Shown one piece after another: positions 35,715 to 44,149 of a stretch of DNA of 64,000 nt. The first letter of the stretch is position 1. Every line of letters starts with the position of its first letter. The notes under the pieces are model-generated. The model had not been told where the DNA came from and searched no databases. It saw only the letters and a list, made by a program, of their open reading frames with translations. The position numbers and the translations under genes are program-made. The DNA is from Cellulomonas sp. APG4 (GTDB lineage: Bacteria > Actinomycetota > Actinomycetes > Actinomycetales > Cellulomonadaceae). The stretch spans positions 29,576 to 93,575 of the forward strand of contig NZ_JAACYI010000016.1 of the NCBI RefSeq assembly GCF_009996735.1, written 5' to 3'.

Positions 35715-36509
35715 ATGGACACCGACCCCCGCACCGCGCGGCAGCCCGCCGGGCGCGCGCGTACGGAGCCGCTCCGGGCGGTCGTGACGGGGGCGTCGTC
35801 GGGCATCGGGCGGGCCACGGTGACCCGGCTGCGTGCCGAGGGCTGGGACGTGGTCGCCGTCGCGCGTCGCGGTGACCGGCTCGCGGAGCTCGCGGCCGCC
35901 ACGGGGGCGCAGGCCGTGGTCGCGGACGTCACGGACGACGACGACGTCGCGGCTCTCGCGGAGCAGGTGACGGCGACGGGTCCCGTGCACGCGCTGGTCA
36001 ACAACGCGGGCGGGGCGCTCGGCACGGACCCGGTCGCCACGGGATCGGTGGCCGACTGGCGTGCGATGTACGAGGTCAACGTGCTCGGCACGCTGCGCGT
36101 GACCCAGGCGCTGCTGCCCGCGCTGCGGGCCTCGGGCCGCGGGGACGTCCTCGTGCTGAGCTCGACGGCAGGGCACGGCACCTATCCCGGTGGCGGCGGC
36201 TACGTCGCGGCCAAGCACGCCGAGCGCACGATCGCCGAGACGCTCCGGCTCGAGCTCGTGGGCGAGCCGGTGCGCGTGATCGAGGTGGCTCCCGGGATGG
36301 TGCGCACCGACGAGTTCTCGCTGCGCCGGTTCGGTGGGGACCGCGAGCGCGCCGACGCCGTGTACGCGGGCGTCGCCGAGCCGCTCACCGCCGAGGACGT
36401 CGCCGACGCGGTCGCCTGGACACTCACGCGCCCGCACCACGTGAACGTGGACCTGCTCGTGCTGCGCCCGCGGGCCCAGGCCAGCAACACCGTGGTCGCG
36501 CGTTCCTGA
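35715..36509 (+). CDS. SDR family oxidoreductase
   Basis: A 264-residue classical short-chain dehydrogenase. The NAD(P) motif is TGASSGIG (about 25-32), with NNAGG near 96 and the active-site Ser-Tyr-Lys in LSSTAGHGTYPGGGGYVAAKHAER (Ser about 144, Tyr about 157, Lys about 161). The Arg pair after the second beta strand (VARRGDR) suggests NADP. The C-terminal TRPHHVNVDLLVLRP is typical of YdfG-like 3-hydroxy acid dehydrogenases. The substrate is unknown. It is divergent from the F420-0-type transporter and ends 59 bases before the next leader peptide. Confidence 0.85.
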   Translation: MDTDPRTARQPAGRARTEPLRAVVTGASSGIGRATVTRLRAEGWDVVAVARRGDRLAELAAATGAQAVVADVTDDDDVAALAEQVTATGPVHALVNNAGGALGTDPVATGSVADWRAMYEVNVLGTLRVTQALLPALRASGRGDVLVLSSTAGHGTYPGGGGYVAAKHAERTIAETLRLELVGEPVRVIEVAPGMVRTDEFSLRRFGGDRERADAVYAGVAEPLTAEDVADAVAWTLTRPHHVNVDLLVLRPRAQASNTVVARS

Positions 36510-36568
36510 CGGTCCGTCATCTGGGACGGGGCTTCCCGGCTCGTGGTCACTGCTGTCACAGTCGTGCC

Positions 36569-36658
36569 ATGACTCCCGTCCGACTGCTCCTCGTGCCCGG
36601 CGACCTCGTCGCCGCACGAATGTGCATGTCCACGGGAGCCCCGGCCGGCTGTCGCTGA
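36569..36658 (+). CDS. Met/Cys-containing leader peptide of the organosulfur cluster
   Basis: A 29-codon ORF whose second half contains ARMCMST (Met18, Cys19, Met20) and ends AGCR (Cys28). It has no Shine-Dalgarno site; CACAGT (36557-36562) lies six bases before the ATG, the leaderless spacing used elsewhere in the window. It precedes ssuE by 248 bases. By analogy with the triple-Cys peptide before cysK it is probably a translation-sensing leader for Cys/Met supply (inference). Confidence 0.65.
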   Translation: MTPVRLLLVPGDLVAARMCMSTGAPAGCR

Positions 36659-36906
36659 GAGCGACCCCGCCCGCGACGATCGTCGCCTCTCTCCCCGGAT
36701 GACCGGCCCCCGGCCGGTCGCGCCCTGACGCGCACCGGGTCGAGCCGAGGCTCCCGCCTCCACCCCGCGCCACGCCGTCCGACGGCGTCCCGCGCCTTCT
36801 CGCAGCTCCCGCCCCGCGGTGCGCCCTGGCGCGCCCGCACGGGCGGTCCCGTCCGAGCACCACCCATCCGCGACCCCGCGTCGTGTCGTTCGAAAGGGCA
36901 GATCGA
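36659..36906 (+). promoter_or_regulatory. Structured leader between Met/Cys peptide and ssuE
   Basis: No gene is seen in these 248 bases. There is a 14-bp perfect palindrome (GCGACGATCGTCGC, 36673-36686) 15 bases after the leader-peptide stop and a hairpin with an 8-bp stem and three-base loop (36701-36719). These could be the alternative structures of an attenuator. AAAGGG before the ssuE ATG is its ribosome-binding site. Confidence 0.45.
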
Positions 36907-37473
36907 ATGGCCACCGTCCTCGTCCTCACCGGAAGCCCGTCCGTCGTCTCACGTACCGCCGCCCTCGCGCGGCACGTGGGCGACGAGCTCGTCCGCGACG
37001 GCCACACCGTCTCCACACTCGATGTCCGCTCGCTGCCGTCCGCGGCCCTCCTCGCGGCCGACACGGCGGCACCGGAGATCGCCGCTGCCGTGCGGGCCGT
37101 GATCGCGGCCGACGCCCTCGTCGTCGCGACGCCGATCTACAAGGCCTCCTACTCCGGCCTGCTCAAGACGTTCCTCGACCTGCTGCCGCAGTCGGCGCTG
37201 CAGGGCAAGGTCGTCCTCCCGCTCGCGACCGGCGGGACCGTGGCCCACCTCCTCGCCATCGACTACTCGCTGCGGCCGGTCCTCGCCTCGCTGGGCGCGC
37301 GCCACGTGACCGCCGGGCGCTTCGTGCTGGACCAGCACATCGATCACACCTCGGGCGGTCCCGTGCTCGTCGACGACGCCGCCCGCGAGTGCGTCGCGCG
37401 CACAGCCGCGGGCTTCCGCGAGGCCCTCGGGGTGGTCGCGGCGGAGGACCGCGCGCTCGCCGCCACCGCCTGA
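36907..37473 (+). CDS. ssuE: NADPH-dependent FMN reductase, SsuE type
   Basis: A 188-residue flavodoxin-like reductase that supplies FMNH2 to two-component monooxygenases. It opens with VLTGSPSVVSRT (phosphate-binding loop) and contains ATPIYKASYSGLLKT and QGKVVLPLATGGTVAHLL, followed by IDYSLRPVL, the region where SsuE has its pi-helix Tyr. These closely match E. coli SsuE. First gene of the organosulfur cluster; the two-component monooxygenases it would serve follow directly. Confidence 0.9.
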   Translation: MATVLVLTGSPSVVSRTAALARHVGDELVRDGHTVSTLDVRSLPSAALLAADTAAPEIAAAVRAVIAADALVVATPIYKASYSGLLKTFLDLLPQSALQGKVVLPLATGGTVAHLLAIDYSLRPVLASLGARHVTAGRFVLDQHIDHTSGGPVLVDDAARECVARTAAGFREALGVVAAEDRALAATA

Positions 37474-37511
37474 GACCGAGCCACCGACCCACCACACCCT
37501 GGAGCAGCACC

Positions 37512-38894
37512 GTGAGCAAGCAGATCCACGTCAACGCGTTCGAGATGGCCACGCCCGGCCACATCAACCACGGTCTGTGGCGCGTGCCCGGCAACCGTCG
37601 CACCGAGTACAAGGACCTCGCCTACTGGACCGACCTCGCGCGCGTGCTCGAGCGCGGGCTCTTCGACGCCGTGTTCCTGGCCGACGTCGTGGGCACCTAC
37701 ACGACGTACAAGGGCGACCGGCGTGCCGCGCTGCGCGCGGGCATGCAGGTGCCGAACATCGACCCGGCCTTCGTGGTCCCCGCCATGGCCGCGGTGACCG
37801 AGCACCTCGGCTTCGCGGTCACCTCGACCACCACCTACGAGCCGCCGTTCAGCCACGCCCGCCGACTGTCGACGCTCGACCACCTCACGCGTGGTCGGCT
37901 CGCCTGGAACATCGTCACGGGCTACCTGCCCGACGCGGCGCGCAACTTCGGCCTGAGCGAGCAGATCAAGCACGACGACAGGTACGCGATCGCCGACGAG
38001 TACCTCGAGGTGGTGTACCGCCTGCTCGAGTCCTCGTGGGAGGACGACGCCGTCGTGCAGGACGCCGCCGACCTCGTCTATACCGACCCCGACAAGGTCC
38101 ACGAGATCGGCTTCGAGGGCGAGTACTACTCGGTCGCGGGGCCGCACCTGTCCGAGCCGAGTCCGCAGCGCACGCCGGTCCTCTACCAGGCGGGGACGTC
38201 GAGCCGAGGCAAGGGGTTCGCGGCGCGGCACGCCGAGGCCGTGTTCCTGCTCCCGCGGGACGACGCCCAGGCCCGCGAGGAGATCGCCGACCTGCGCCGG
38301 CTCGCGGTCGAGGCCGGGCGGAGCCGGGACCACGTCAAGGCGTTCGTGGGGGCCGAGGTGGTCGTCGCGCCGACGCGCGCCGAGGCCGAGGACAAGGTCG
38401 CCCTGCTCAAGGAGTACCGCGACGTCGAGGGTCACCTCGTCCTGTTCAGCGGCTGGGCCGGCATCGACCTGTCGGGCGACGACACGGACTCCTACCTGGA
38501 GTACAAGGGCGGTGACGCGATGCAGACCTTCGAGCGCATGTGGTCCGAGGGTTCCGAGCGCAAGAAGGTCGGCGAGCTCGTCCAGTACCTCTCGGAGCCC
38601 GAGCACGACAAGCGCTTCATCGCGGGGACGCCGGACGAGGTCGCGGACCGCATCGAGGAGATGATCGACACGACCGACGCCGACGGCATCAACCTCATCC
38701 AGCACCTCTCGCCCGGCACGTTCGCGGACTTCACGGACCTCGTGGTCCCCGAGCTCCAGCGGCGCGGCCGGTACCGCACGGCGTACACGCCCGGGGAGAC
38801 GCTGCGCGAGCGGCTCTTCGGCGCCGGCAACGCCCGCGCGCTGCCGGACCACCCGGCCGCGCGCTTCAGCCGCGCGGCAGCCCCGGTCGGCTGA
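37512..38894 (+). CDS. FMNH2-dependent monooxygenase, NtaA/SnaA/DszA family (copy 1)
   Basis: A 460-residue luciferase-like TIM-barrel monooxygenase. Family marks: HINHGLWRVP (about 17-26), AYWTDLARVLERGLFDAVFLADV, the LTRGRLAWNIVTGYL segment and SPQRTPVLYQAG. DszA, SnaA, NtaA and EmoA relatives use FMNH2 and oxygen to cleave C-S or C-N bonds. GTG at 37512 follows GGAG. It is 38 bases after ssuE. Substrate unknown; the sulfur context suggests a sulfone or sulfonate-like compound. It is closer to copy 3 than to copy 2 by eye. Confidence 0.88.
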   Translation: MSKQIHVNAFEMATPGHINHGLWRVPGNRRTEYKDLAYWTDLARVLERGLFDAVFLADVVGTYTTYKGDRRAALRAGMQVPNIDPAFVVPAMAAVTEHLGFAVTSTTTYEPPFSHARRLSTLDHLTRGRLAWNIVTGYLPDAARNFGLSEQIKHDDRYAIADEYLEVVYRLLESSWEDDAVVQDAADLVYTDPDKVHEIGFEGEYYSVAGPHLSEPSPQRTPVLYQAGTSSRGKGFAARHAEAVFLLPRDDAQAREEIADLRRLAVEAGRSRDHVKAFVGAEVVVAPTRAEAEDKVALLKEYRDVEGHLVLFSGWAGIDLSGDDTDSYLEYKGGDAMQTFERMWSEGSERKKVGELVQYLSEPEHDKRFIAGTPDEVADRIEEMIDTTDADGINLIQHLSPGTFADFTDLVVPELQRRGRYRTAYTPGETLRERLFGAGNARALPDHPAARFSRAAAPVG

Positions 38895-38907
38895 GACCGG
38901 TCCGGTC

Positions 38908-38944
38908 GCCGGGGCCGCCCCTGCAGGGGGGCGGCGGCCCCGGC
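38908..38944 (+). other. Intercistronic hairpin
   Basis: GCCGGGGCC (38908-38916) pairs with GGCCCCGGC (38936-38944); the stem continues inward with a three-base bulge. It begins 13 bases after copy 1 of the monooxygenase. It may tune expression of the distal genes, since no separate promoter is obvious in the 193-base gap. Confidence 0.55.
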
Positions 38945-39087
38945 GGCCTGGTCCCGCACCGCACACCGCTCGTCCGACGAGCGCACGCCACGGGTCGGTG
39001 ACGACCCGCACCCCCGCACGCCTCGACGCCCGCACGCACACACGCAACACCGTCCGTCCCGACCCGTCCACGAGACCGGAGACCCGT

Positions 39088-40479
39088 ATGTCCGACCCCA
39101 CCGCACGGCCGCCGCTGCTGTTCTCGGCGTTCGTCATGAACACCACGTCGCACATCGTCCAGGGCACGTGGCGCCTGCCCGACGCCGCCCAGACCGACCA
39201 CAACTCGCTCGACCACTGGCTCGGGCTCGCGCGCCTGCTCGAGCGCGGGCGCTTCGACGTGCTGTTCTTCGCCGACGTCACAGGGCTGTACGGCGAGTAC
39301 CGCGGCGACCACCGCAAGTACCTCGAGGCCGGACTCCAGGTCCCGGCCAGCGACCCCGTCGTGCTGCTGTCCGCCCTCGCCGCCGCGACCGAGCACCTCG
39401 GTCTCGCGGTGACGTCGTCGGTGGTCCAGGCCCACCCCTTCGCGTTCGCGCGGCAGCTGTCGACCCTCGACCACCTCTCGAACGGCCGCGTCGCCTGGAA
39501 CATCGTCACCGGCTACCTCGAGAACGGCTTCCGCAACTTCGGTCACGACGGGCTCGTGCCGCACGACGAGCGGTACGTCTGGGCCGAGGAGTACCTCGAC
39601 GTCGTCCTCAAGCTCTGGGAGGGCTCGTGGGAGGACGACGCGCTCGTCCAGGACCGTGAGCGGGGCATCCACGCCCACGCCGACAAGGTCCACAAGATCA
39701 ACCACCGGGGTGCCCGCTACTCGGTCGAGGGTCCGCACCTCGTCTCGCCGTCGCCGCAGCGCACCCCGTTGCTGTTCCAGGCGGGCTCGTCCCCGGTCGG
39801 CCGCGAGTTCGCCGCGCGCAACGCCGAGGCCACGTTCATCGTCGCGCCCCACCCGCAGGCCGCCCGCGCGCAGATCGAGGACACGCGTCGCCGTGCCGCC
39901 GCGTACGGCCGGCGTCCCGAGGACCTCAAGTTCTTCCCGGGGCTCACGTTCGTCGTCGGGAGCACCGAGGCGGAGGCCCACCGCAGGGCCGCCGAGCTGG
40001 ACGAGGTCATCGACTGGGACGGGCACCTCGCCCACCTGTCCGGGAGCCTCGGGGTCGATCTCGGCCACCACGCCCCCGACGACCCCGTCGACGTGCTCGA
40101 GACCGAGGCGGTCCAGAGCATCGTGGCGGCCGTGCGCGCGAGCGTCGGGGACCGGCAGCCCACGATCCGCGACCTCGGGCGGCTGCTCGCCGGCGCCAAC
40201 CGCATCGTCGGGACTCCCGAGCAGATCGCGGACGCACTCGAGACGTGGCAGGACGCCGGGATCGACGGGGTCAACGTCATCAACGTGACCCGGCCCGGAA
40301 CCTACGAGGAGTTCGTCGAGCACGTCACGCCGGTCCTTCAGGAGCGGGGCCTGCAGAAGCGTGAGTACGAGCCCGGGACGCTGCGTCACAAGGTCTTCGG
40401 GACCGACCGGCTGCCCGACCGCCACCGCGGCGCCGCCTACCGCGGGGCCTTCGCCCGGGCGGAGGCGCCCGTGGCCTGA
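39088..40479 (+). CDS. FMNH2-dependent monooxygenase, NtaA/SnaA/DszA family (copy 2)
   Basis: A 463-residue paralogue. The N-terminal motif is changed to NTTSHIVQGTWRLP, where copies 1 and 3 have GHI-HGLW, and the segment before the flavin loop is GYLENGFRNFG. These changes line the active-site mouth in the family, so a different substrate is likely. ATG at 39088 has CGGAGA upstream; an in-frame GTG at 38998 would add 30 Thr/Arg-rich residues and was rejected. The C-terminal REFAARNAEATFIVAP region and KREYEPGTLR end match the family. Confidence 0.88.
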   Translation: MSDPTARPPLLFSAFVMNTTSHIVQGTWRLPDAAQTDHNSLDHWLGLARLLERGRFDVLFFADVTGLYGEYRGDHRKYLEAGLQVPASDPVVLLSALAAATEHLGLAVTSSVVQAHPFAFARQLSTLDHLSNGRVAWNIVTGYLENGFRNFGHDGLVPHDERYVWAEEYLDVVLKLWEGSWEDDALVQDRERGIHAHADKVHKINHRGARYSVEGPHLVSPSPQRTPLLFQAGSSPVGREFAARNAEATFIVAPHPQAARAQIEDTRRRAAAYGRRPEDLKFFPGLTFVVGSTEAEAHRRAAELDEVIDWDGHLAHLSGSLGVDLGHHAPDDPVDVLETEAVQSIVAAVRASVGDRQPTIRDLGRLLAGANRIVGTPEQIADALETWQDAGIDGVNVINVTRPGTYEEFVEHVTPVLQERGLQKREYEPGTLRHKVFGTDRLPDRHRGAAYRGAFARAEAPVA

Positions 40480-40486
40480 GGATGAG

Positions 40487-40520
40487 GGCGCCGGGAGGGC
40501 CTGCCAGCCCTCCCGGCGCC
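40487..40520 (+). other. Intercistronic hairpin before importer genes
   Basis: A perfect 14-bp stem (40487-40500 with 40507-40520, six-base loop) seven bases after monooxygenase copy 2. No T-run. It could be a terminator or an mRNA-stabilising element that sets the binding-protein level. Confidence 0.7.
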
Positions 40521-40590
40521 GAACCCGTCGGATGCCACCGACGGTCCACGCCGACGCAGCCTCGGCTGCGCCTTCCACGCAAGGAGAAGT

Positions 40591-42264
40591 ATGTCCACCC
40601 ACGCACGCCCGCGCCCAGCCGTCCGCCGTCGGCCGCGCGCGTCCGGCCTCCGCCCCGCCCTCGCCGTCGCCCTGCTGGCCGGGCTCGCCGCCTGTGCACC
40701 CGCCGGCGCCGAGCCGGCGGCACCCACCACCGGCGAGCCCGTCGAGGGCGGCACGATCGTGCACGCCCACGTCCAGGAGCCACCCTGCCTGTGGGGCGGG
40801 TGGATCCAGCAGGCCTACCTGTCCCGTCAGGTCCTCGACTCACTCGTCTCGCAGGACGAGGACGGCGAGATCGTCCCGTGGCTCGCAACCGACTGGTCGG
40901 TCTCGGAGGACCAGCTCGTGTGGACGTTCACGCTCGCCGAGGGCGTCGAGTTCACCGACGGCACGCCGTTCGACGCCCAGGCCGTGGTCGACAACTTCGA
41001 GTTCTGGATCACCGAGCAGGGCAACAGCACGGTGCTGGCCTACCTGGGCACCTACTACGAGTCGAGCCGCGCCGTGGACCCCACGACGTTCGAGCTCACC
41101 CTGAGCCGCCCCTACTCATCGCTGCTGCCCGCGCTGGCGCAGGCCTACTTCGGGATCCAGTCGCCCACGGCCCTCGCCCGGGGGCCGGAGGCGAACTGCG
41201 AGGAACCGATCGGCACGGGACCGTTCACCGTCGAGGGCTGGGAGCGGGGCAGTGTCATCCGGTTCGCCCGCAACCCCGACTACGCCTCGGCGCCGGCCAA
41301 CGCCCTCCATCAGGGGCCGGCGTACGTCGACGGGATCGAGTGGCGCATCGTGCCCGACCCGGTCGCGCGCTTCGGTGCCCTGACCACGGGGGAGGCGCAC
41401 GTCGTCTACGACGTGCCCGCCACCCAGTGGACCGCAGCCGAGCAGCAGTACGAGGTGCAGCAGTACATCACCCCTGGTCGCCCCGTCGCCCTCGGGCTCA
41501 ACACGGTGGCCGGCCCGTTCACCGACGTGCGGGTGCGGAAGGCCTTCGCGGCCGCCACCGACCGGGAGGCGGCCGTGCGCAGCGCCTTCCTCGGGGTCGT
41601 GCCGTTCGAGGGCAACGGCACGGTCAGCGCCAGCACCCCCGGGTACAACGCCGAGGTGGCCGACGACCACCCGTACGACCCCGACACCGCGGCGGCCCTG
41701 CTCGACGAGGCCGGGTGGGACAGCACCGACGACGAGGGCTACCGGGTCAAGGACGGTGAGCGGCTCGAGGTGCGCATCGTGTACGGCGCGGGCTCGATCA
41801 TCACCCCCGAGGGAGCCACCGTGCTGCAGAACCTCCAGGAGCAGGTCGCCGAGGTCGGCTTCCAGGTGACGCTCGTCCCGGCGACGCGTGACGAGCTCTT
41901 CTCGGGCAAGTTCTCAGGGCCCGAGTCCTACGACGCCAAGCCGGGCTACTGGACCAGCCCGACCGCCGGGATCCTGCACATCACGTTCCGGCAGCACCTC
42001 GAGGAGAGCCCGAACTTCAGCAACTCGAGCTTCTACAACGACCCCGAGCTCGAGGACCTGATCGTCCGGGCGAACTCGAGCCTCGACCGGGCCGAGCAGG
42101 ACCGGCTCTACGGCGAGGCCCAGCAGATCCTCAGCGACGAGGCCGTGAGCATCGGCCTGTACACGCAGACGACCTCCCTGGCCGTGGACCCGCGGCTGAA
42201 CGACGTCTGGCTCGAGCAGTCGCAGGGTGAGCCCGTCTACCACGACGCGTGGTTCGAGCGATGA
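40591..42264 (+). CDS. Peptide-type ABC substrate-binding lipoprotein (family 5)
   Basis: A 557-residue DppA/OppA-fold lipoprotein: Arg-rich N-terminus, lipobox LAAC with Cys35, then the SBP_bac_5 domain (LATDWSVSEDQLVWTFTL, EGVEFTDGTPFDA, EEPIGTGPFTVEGWERG, LLDEAGWDSTDDEGY). The dipeptide/nickel/glycoside-binding family is broad; in this cluster it most likely captures the organosulfur substrate of the monooxygenases. ATG at 40591 follows AAGGAGA, the clearest ribosome-binding site in the cluster. Its stop overlaps the next gene (ATGA). Confidence 0.88.
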   Translation: MSTHARPRPAVRRRPRASGLRPALAVALLAGLAACAPAGAEPAAPTTGEPVEGGTIVHAHVQEPPCLWGGWIQQAYLSRQVLDSLVSQDEDGEIVPWLATDWSVSEDQLVWTFTLAEGVEFTDGTPFDAQAVVDNFEFWITEQGNSTVLAYLGTYYESSRAVDPTTFELTLSRPYSSLLPALAQAYFGIQSPTALARGPEANCEEPIGTGPFTVEGWERGSVIRFARNPDYASAPANALHQGPAYVDGIEWRIVPDPVARFGALTTGEAHVVYDVPATQWTAAEQQYEVQQYITPGRPVALGLNTVAGPFTDVRVRKAFAAATDREAAVRSAFLGVVPFEGNGTVSASTPGYNAEVADDHPYDPDTAAALLDEAGWDSTDDEGYRVKDGERLEVRIVYGAGSIITPEGATVLQNLQEQVAEVGFQVTLVPATRDELFSGKFSGPESYDAKPGYWTSPTAGILHITFRQHLEESPNFSNSSFYNDPELEDLIVRANSSLDRAEQDRLYGEAQQILSDEAVSIGLYTQTTSLAVDPRLNDVWLEQSQGEPVYHDAWFER

Positions 42265-43301
42265 GCGCCACCGCACCGACGACGACGCCCGTCGCCCCGC
42301 CCACCGAGGCCCTCGCCGTCGACGCGTCACCCGCGAACCCCTGGGGCCGGGCGCGGCTCCTCGTCGCGCTGCGGCGCGTCGTCGGCCGGGTCGTCGCGGC
42401 GGTCCTCGTGCTCCTCGGGGCCGCCACCGTGGTGTTCCTCGCCCAGACGCTGCTGCCCGGCGACCGGGCGACCCTGCTGCTCAACCTGCGCAGCGGGGAG
42501 GCGGTCGAGCGCACCGCGGCCGAGCTCGCGCCGATCAACGAGCAGTACGGCTTCGACGACCCCCTGGCCGTCCAGTACGCGACCTACGTCGGCGGTCTGC
42601 TGCGCGGTGACCTGGGCGTCTCCTACCAGCGCCACGCACCGGTCGCCGAGGTGATCGGGGGCCAGCTGTGGCCCACGGCCCAGCTCGCGCTCGGTGCGCT
42701 CGCGGCCGCGTGGGTGCTCGCCCTGGTGAGCGTCGTGGTGACGGCGGGCCGCCGCAGCCGGGCCGTCACGGCCGCCGGCTCCGGTGCCGAGGCGCTCGCG
42801 GCGAGCGTCCCGCACTACTGGCTCGGCGTCATCCTGCTGGTCGTCCTCGCCGTCAACCTGCAGTGGTTCCCCGTCATGGGTGGCACGAGCCCCGCGGCGA
42901 CCGTGCTGCCCGTGCTCACGCTCGCGGTGCCGCTCGCGGGCTTCCTGGGCCAGGCCACGCGCGACGAGTTCGACCGGGTCCTCGAGCAACCGTTCGTGAC
43001 CTCGGCGCGTGCGCGGGGCATGGGGGACACGGGTGTGCGCCTGCGGCACGTGCTCCGGCACGCCGTCCTGCCCGCGATCACCCTGTCCGGCTGGGCCCTG
43101 GGTGCGCTCCTCTCGGGTGCGGTGATCGTCGAGTCCGTCTTCTCTCGGCCGGGCCTGGGTCAGGTGCTCGTCGCCGCCGTCGACGCCCGGGACGTCCCCG
43201 TGGTCGCGGGGGTGGTCATGTTCGTGGCCGCGGTCTACGTCGTCGCGAACGTCCTGGTGGACCTCGCCTACACCCTCGTCGACCCCCGGAGGCGGTCATG
43301 A
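42261..43301 (+). CDS. Peptide-type ABC permease (DppB/OppB-like)
   Basis: A 346-residue permease with six transmembrane segments and the DppB features VVFLAQTLLPGD, YGFDDPLAVQYATYVGGLLRGDLGVSY and the coupling loop SARARGMGDTGVRLRHVLRHAVLP. Its 35-residue Pro/Thr-rich N-terminus is unusual. ATGA overlaps link it to the binding protein and to the second permease. Confidence 0.9.
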   Translation: MSATAPTTTPVAPPTEALAVDASPANPWGRARLLVALRRVVGRVVAAVLVLLGAATVVFLAQTLLPGDRATLLLNLRSGEAVERTAAELAPINEQYGFDDPLAVQYATYVGGLLRGDLGVSYQRHAPVAEVIGGQLWPTAQLALGALAAAWVLALVSVVVTAGRRSRAVTAAGSGAEALAASVPHYWLGVILLVVLAVNLQWFPVMGGTSPAATVLPVLTLAVPLAGFLGQATRDEFDRVLEQPFVTSARARGMGDTGVRLRHVLRHAVLPAITLSGWALGALLSGAVIVESVFSRPGLGQVLVAAVDARDVPVVAGVVMFVAAVYVVANVLVDLAYTLVDPRRRS

Positions 43302-44149
43302 CCACGCAGACCCACGCACCCGCCGCCCGCCGGGCGCCGCGGCTGGTGCCCTCCCTGGGCGTCGTCGTGCCCGCCACGCTCGTCGGCGCCTTCGTGCTCG
43401 CCGCCGTCGCGCCCTCGGTCCTCGCCCCGGGCGACCCGACGGCGATCGACCTCGAGGCCGCCTTCCTCCCGCCCTCCACGGAGCACCTCCTGGGCACCGA
43501 CCAGTCGGGACGCGACCTGTGGACCCGCGTGGTCCACGGCACCCGCCACTCCTTGCTGATCGGCCTCGGCGCGACCGGGGTCGCCCTCGCGATCGCCGCG
43601 GTGCTCGGGTTCGCCGCCGGCCTGGGCGGGCGCCTCGTCGACAGGGTGGTCGGCAGCCTCATCGAGGTCAGCTTCGCGTTCCCGACGATGCTGCTCGCCC
43701 TCCTCCTCGTCGCCGTGCGCGGCCCGTCGCCCTCGACGCTCGTCCTGGCCGTCGGCATCGGCTCGGCGCCGGGGTACGCCCGCATGATCCGTGGGCAGGT
43801 GCTCGCCGTGCGCCAGGAGGCGTACGTCGAGGCCGCGCTCGCGCTCGGGCACCGCCGCCGTGACGTCGTCGTGCGCCACGTGCTGCCCAACGCCATGCGA
43901 CCCCTGGTCGCCGTGGTCACCCTTGGCATCAGCCAGTCCGTCGTGTGGGCCTCGGGGCTCGCCTTCCTCGGCATGGGCGTCGCGCCGCCCTCGCCCGAGT
44001 GGGGTGCCCTCCTCGAGGCAGGGCGCACCTACGTGACCTTCGCCTGGTGGCTCGAGGTGATGCCCGGGCTGGCGATCGTGCTGCTCGCCGTCTCCGTGAC
44101 CGCGCTGGGCCGGGCCGCCCAGAGACGACTCGAAGGGACCGACCGATGA
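43298..44149 (+). CDS. Peptide-type ABC permease (DppC/OppC-like)
   Basis: A 283-residue second permease. DppC marks: EHLLGTDQSGRDLWTRVVHGTRHSL (about 63-87), VEAALALGHRRRDVVVRHVLPNAMRP (coupling loop) and FLGMGVAPPSPEWGALL. It forms the heterodimeric channel with the preceding permease. Both ends overlap neighbours by four bases. Confidence 0.9.
   Translation: MTTQTHAPAARRAPRLVPSLGVVVPATLVGAFVLAAVAPSVLAPGDPTAIDLEAAFLPPSTEHLLGTDQSGRDLWTRVVHGTRHSLLIGLGATGVALAIAAVLGFAAGLGGRLVDRVVGSLIEVSFAFPTMLLALLLVAVRGPSPSTLVLAVGIGSAPGYARMIRGQVLAVRQEAYVEAALALGHRRRDVVVRHVLPNAMRPLVAVVTLGISQSVVWASGLAFLGMGVAPPSPEWGALLEAGRTYVTFAWWLEVMPGLAIVLLAVSVTALGRAAQRRLEGTDR

Noticed and set aside
38998..39087. Upstream GTG start for monooxygenase copy 2
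   Set aside because: It adds 30 Thr/Arg-rich residues without similarity, while ATG 39088 has a good ribosome-binding site and family-like start.
38892..39087. Fourth leader peptide between monooxygenase copies 1 and 2
   Set aside because: No short ORF with a ribosome-binding site and Cys or Met enrichment is present; only a hairpin is seen.
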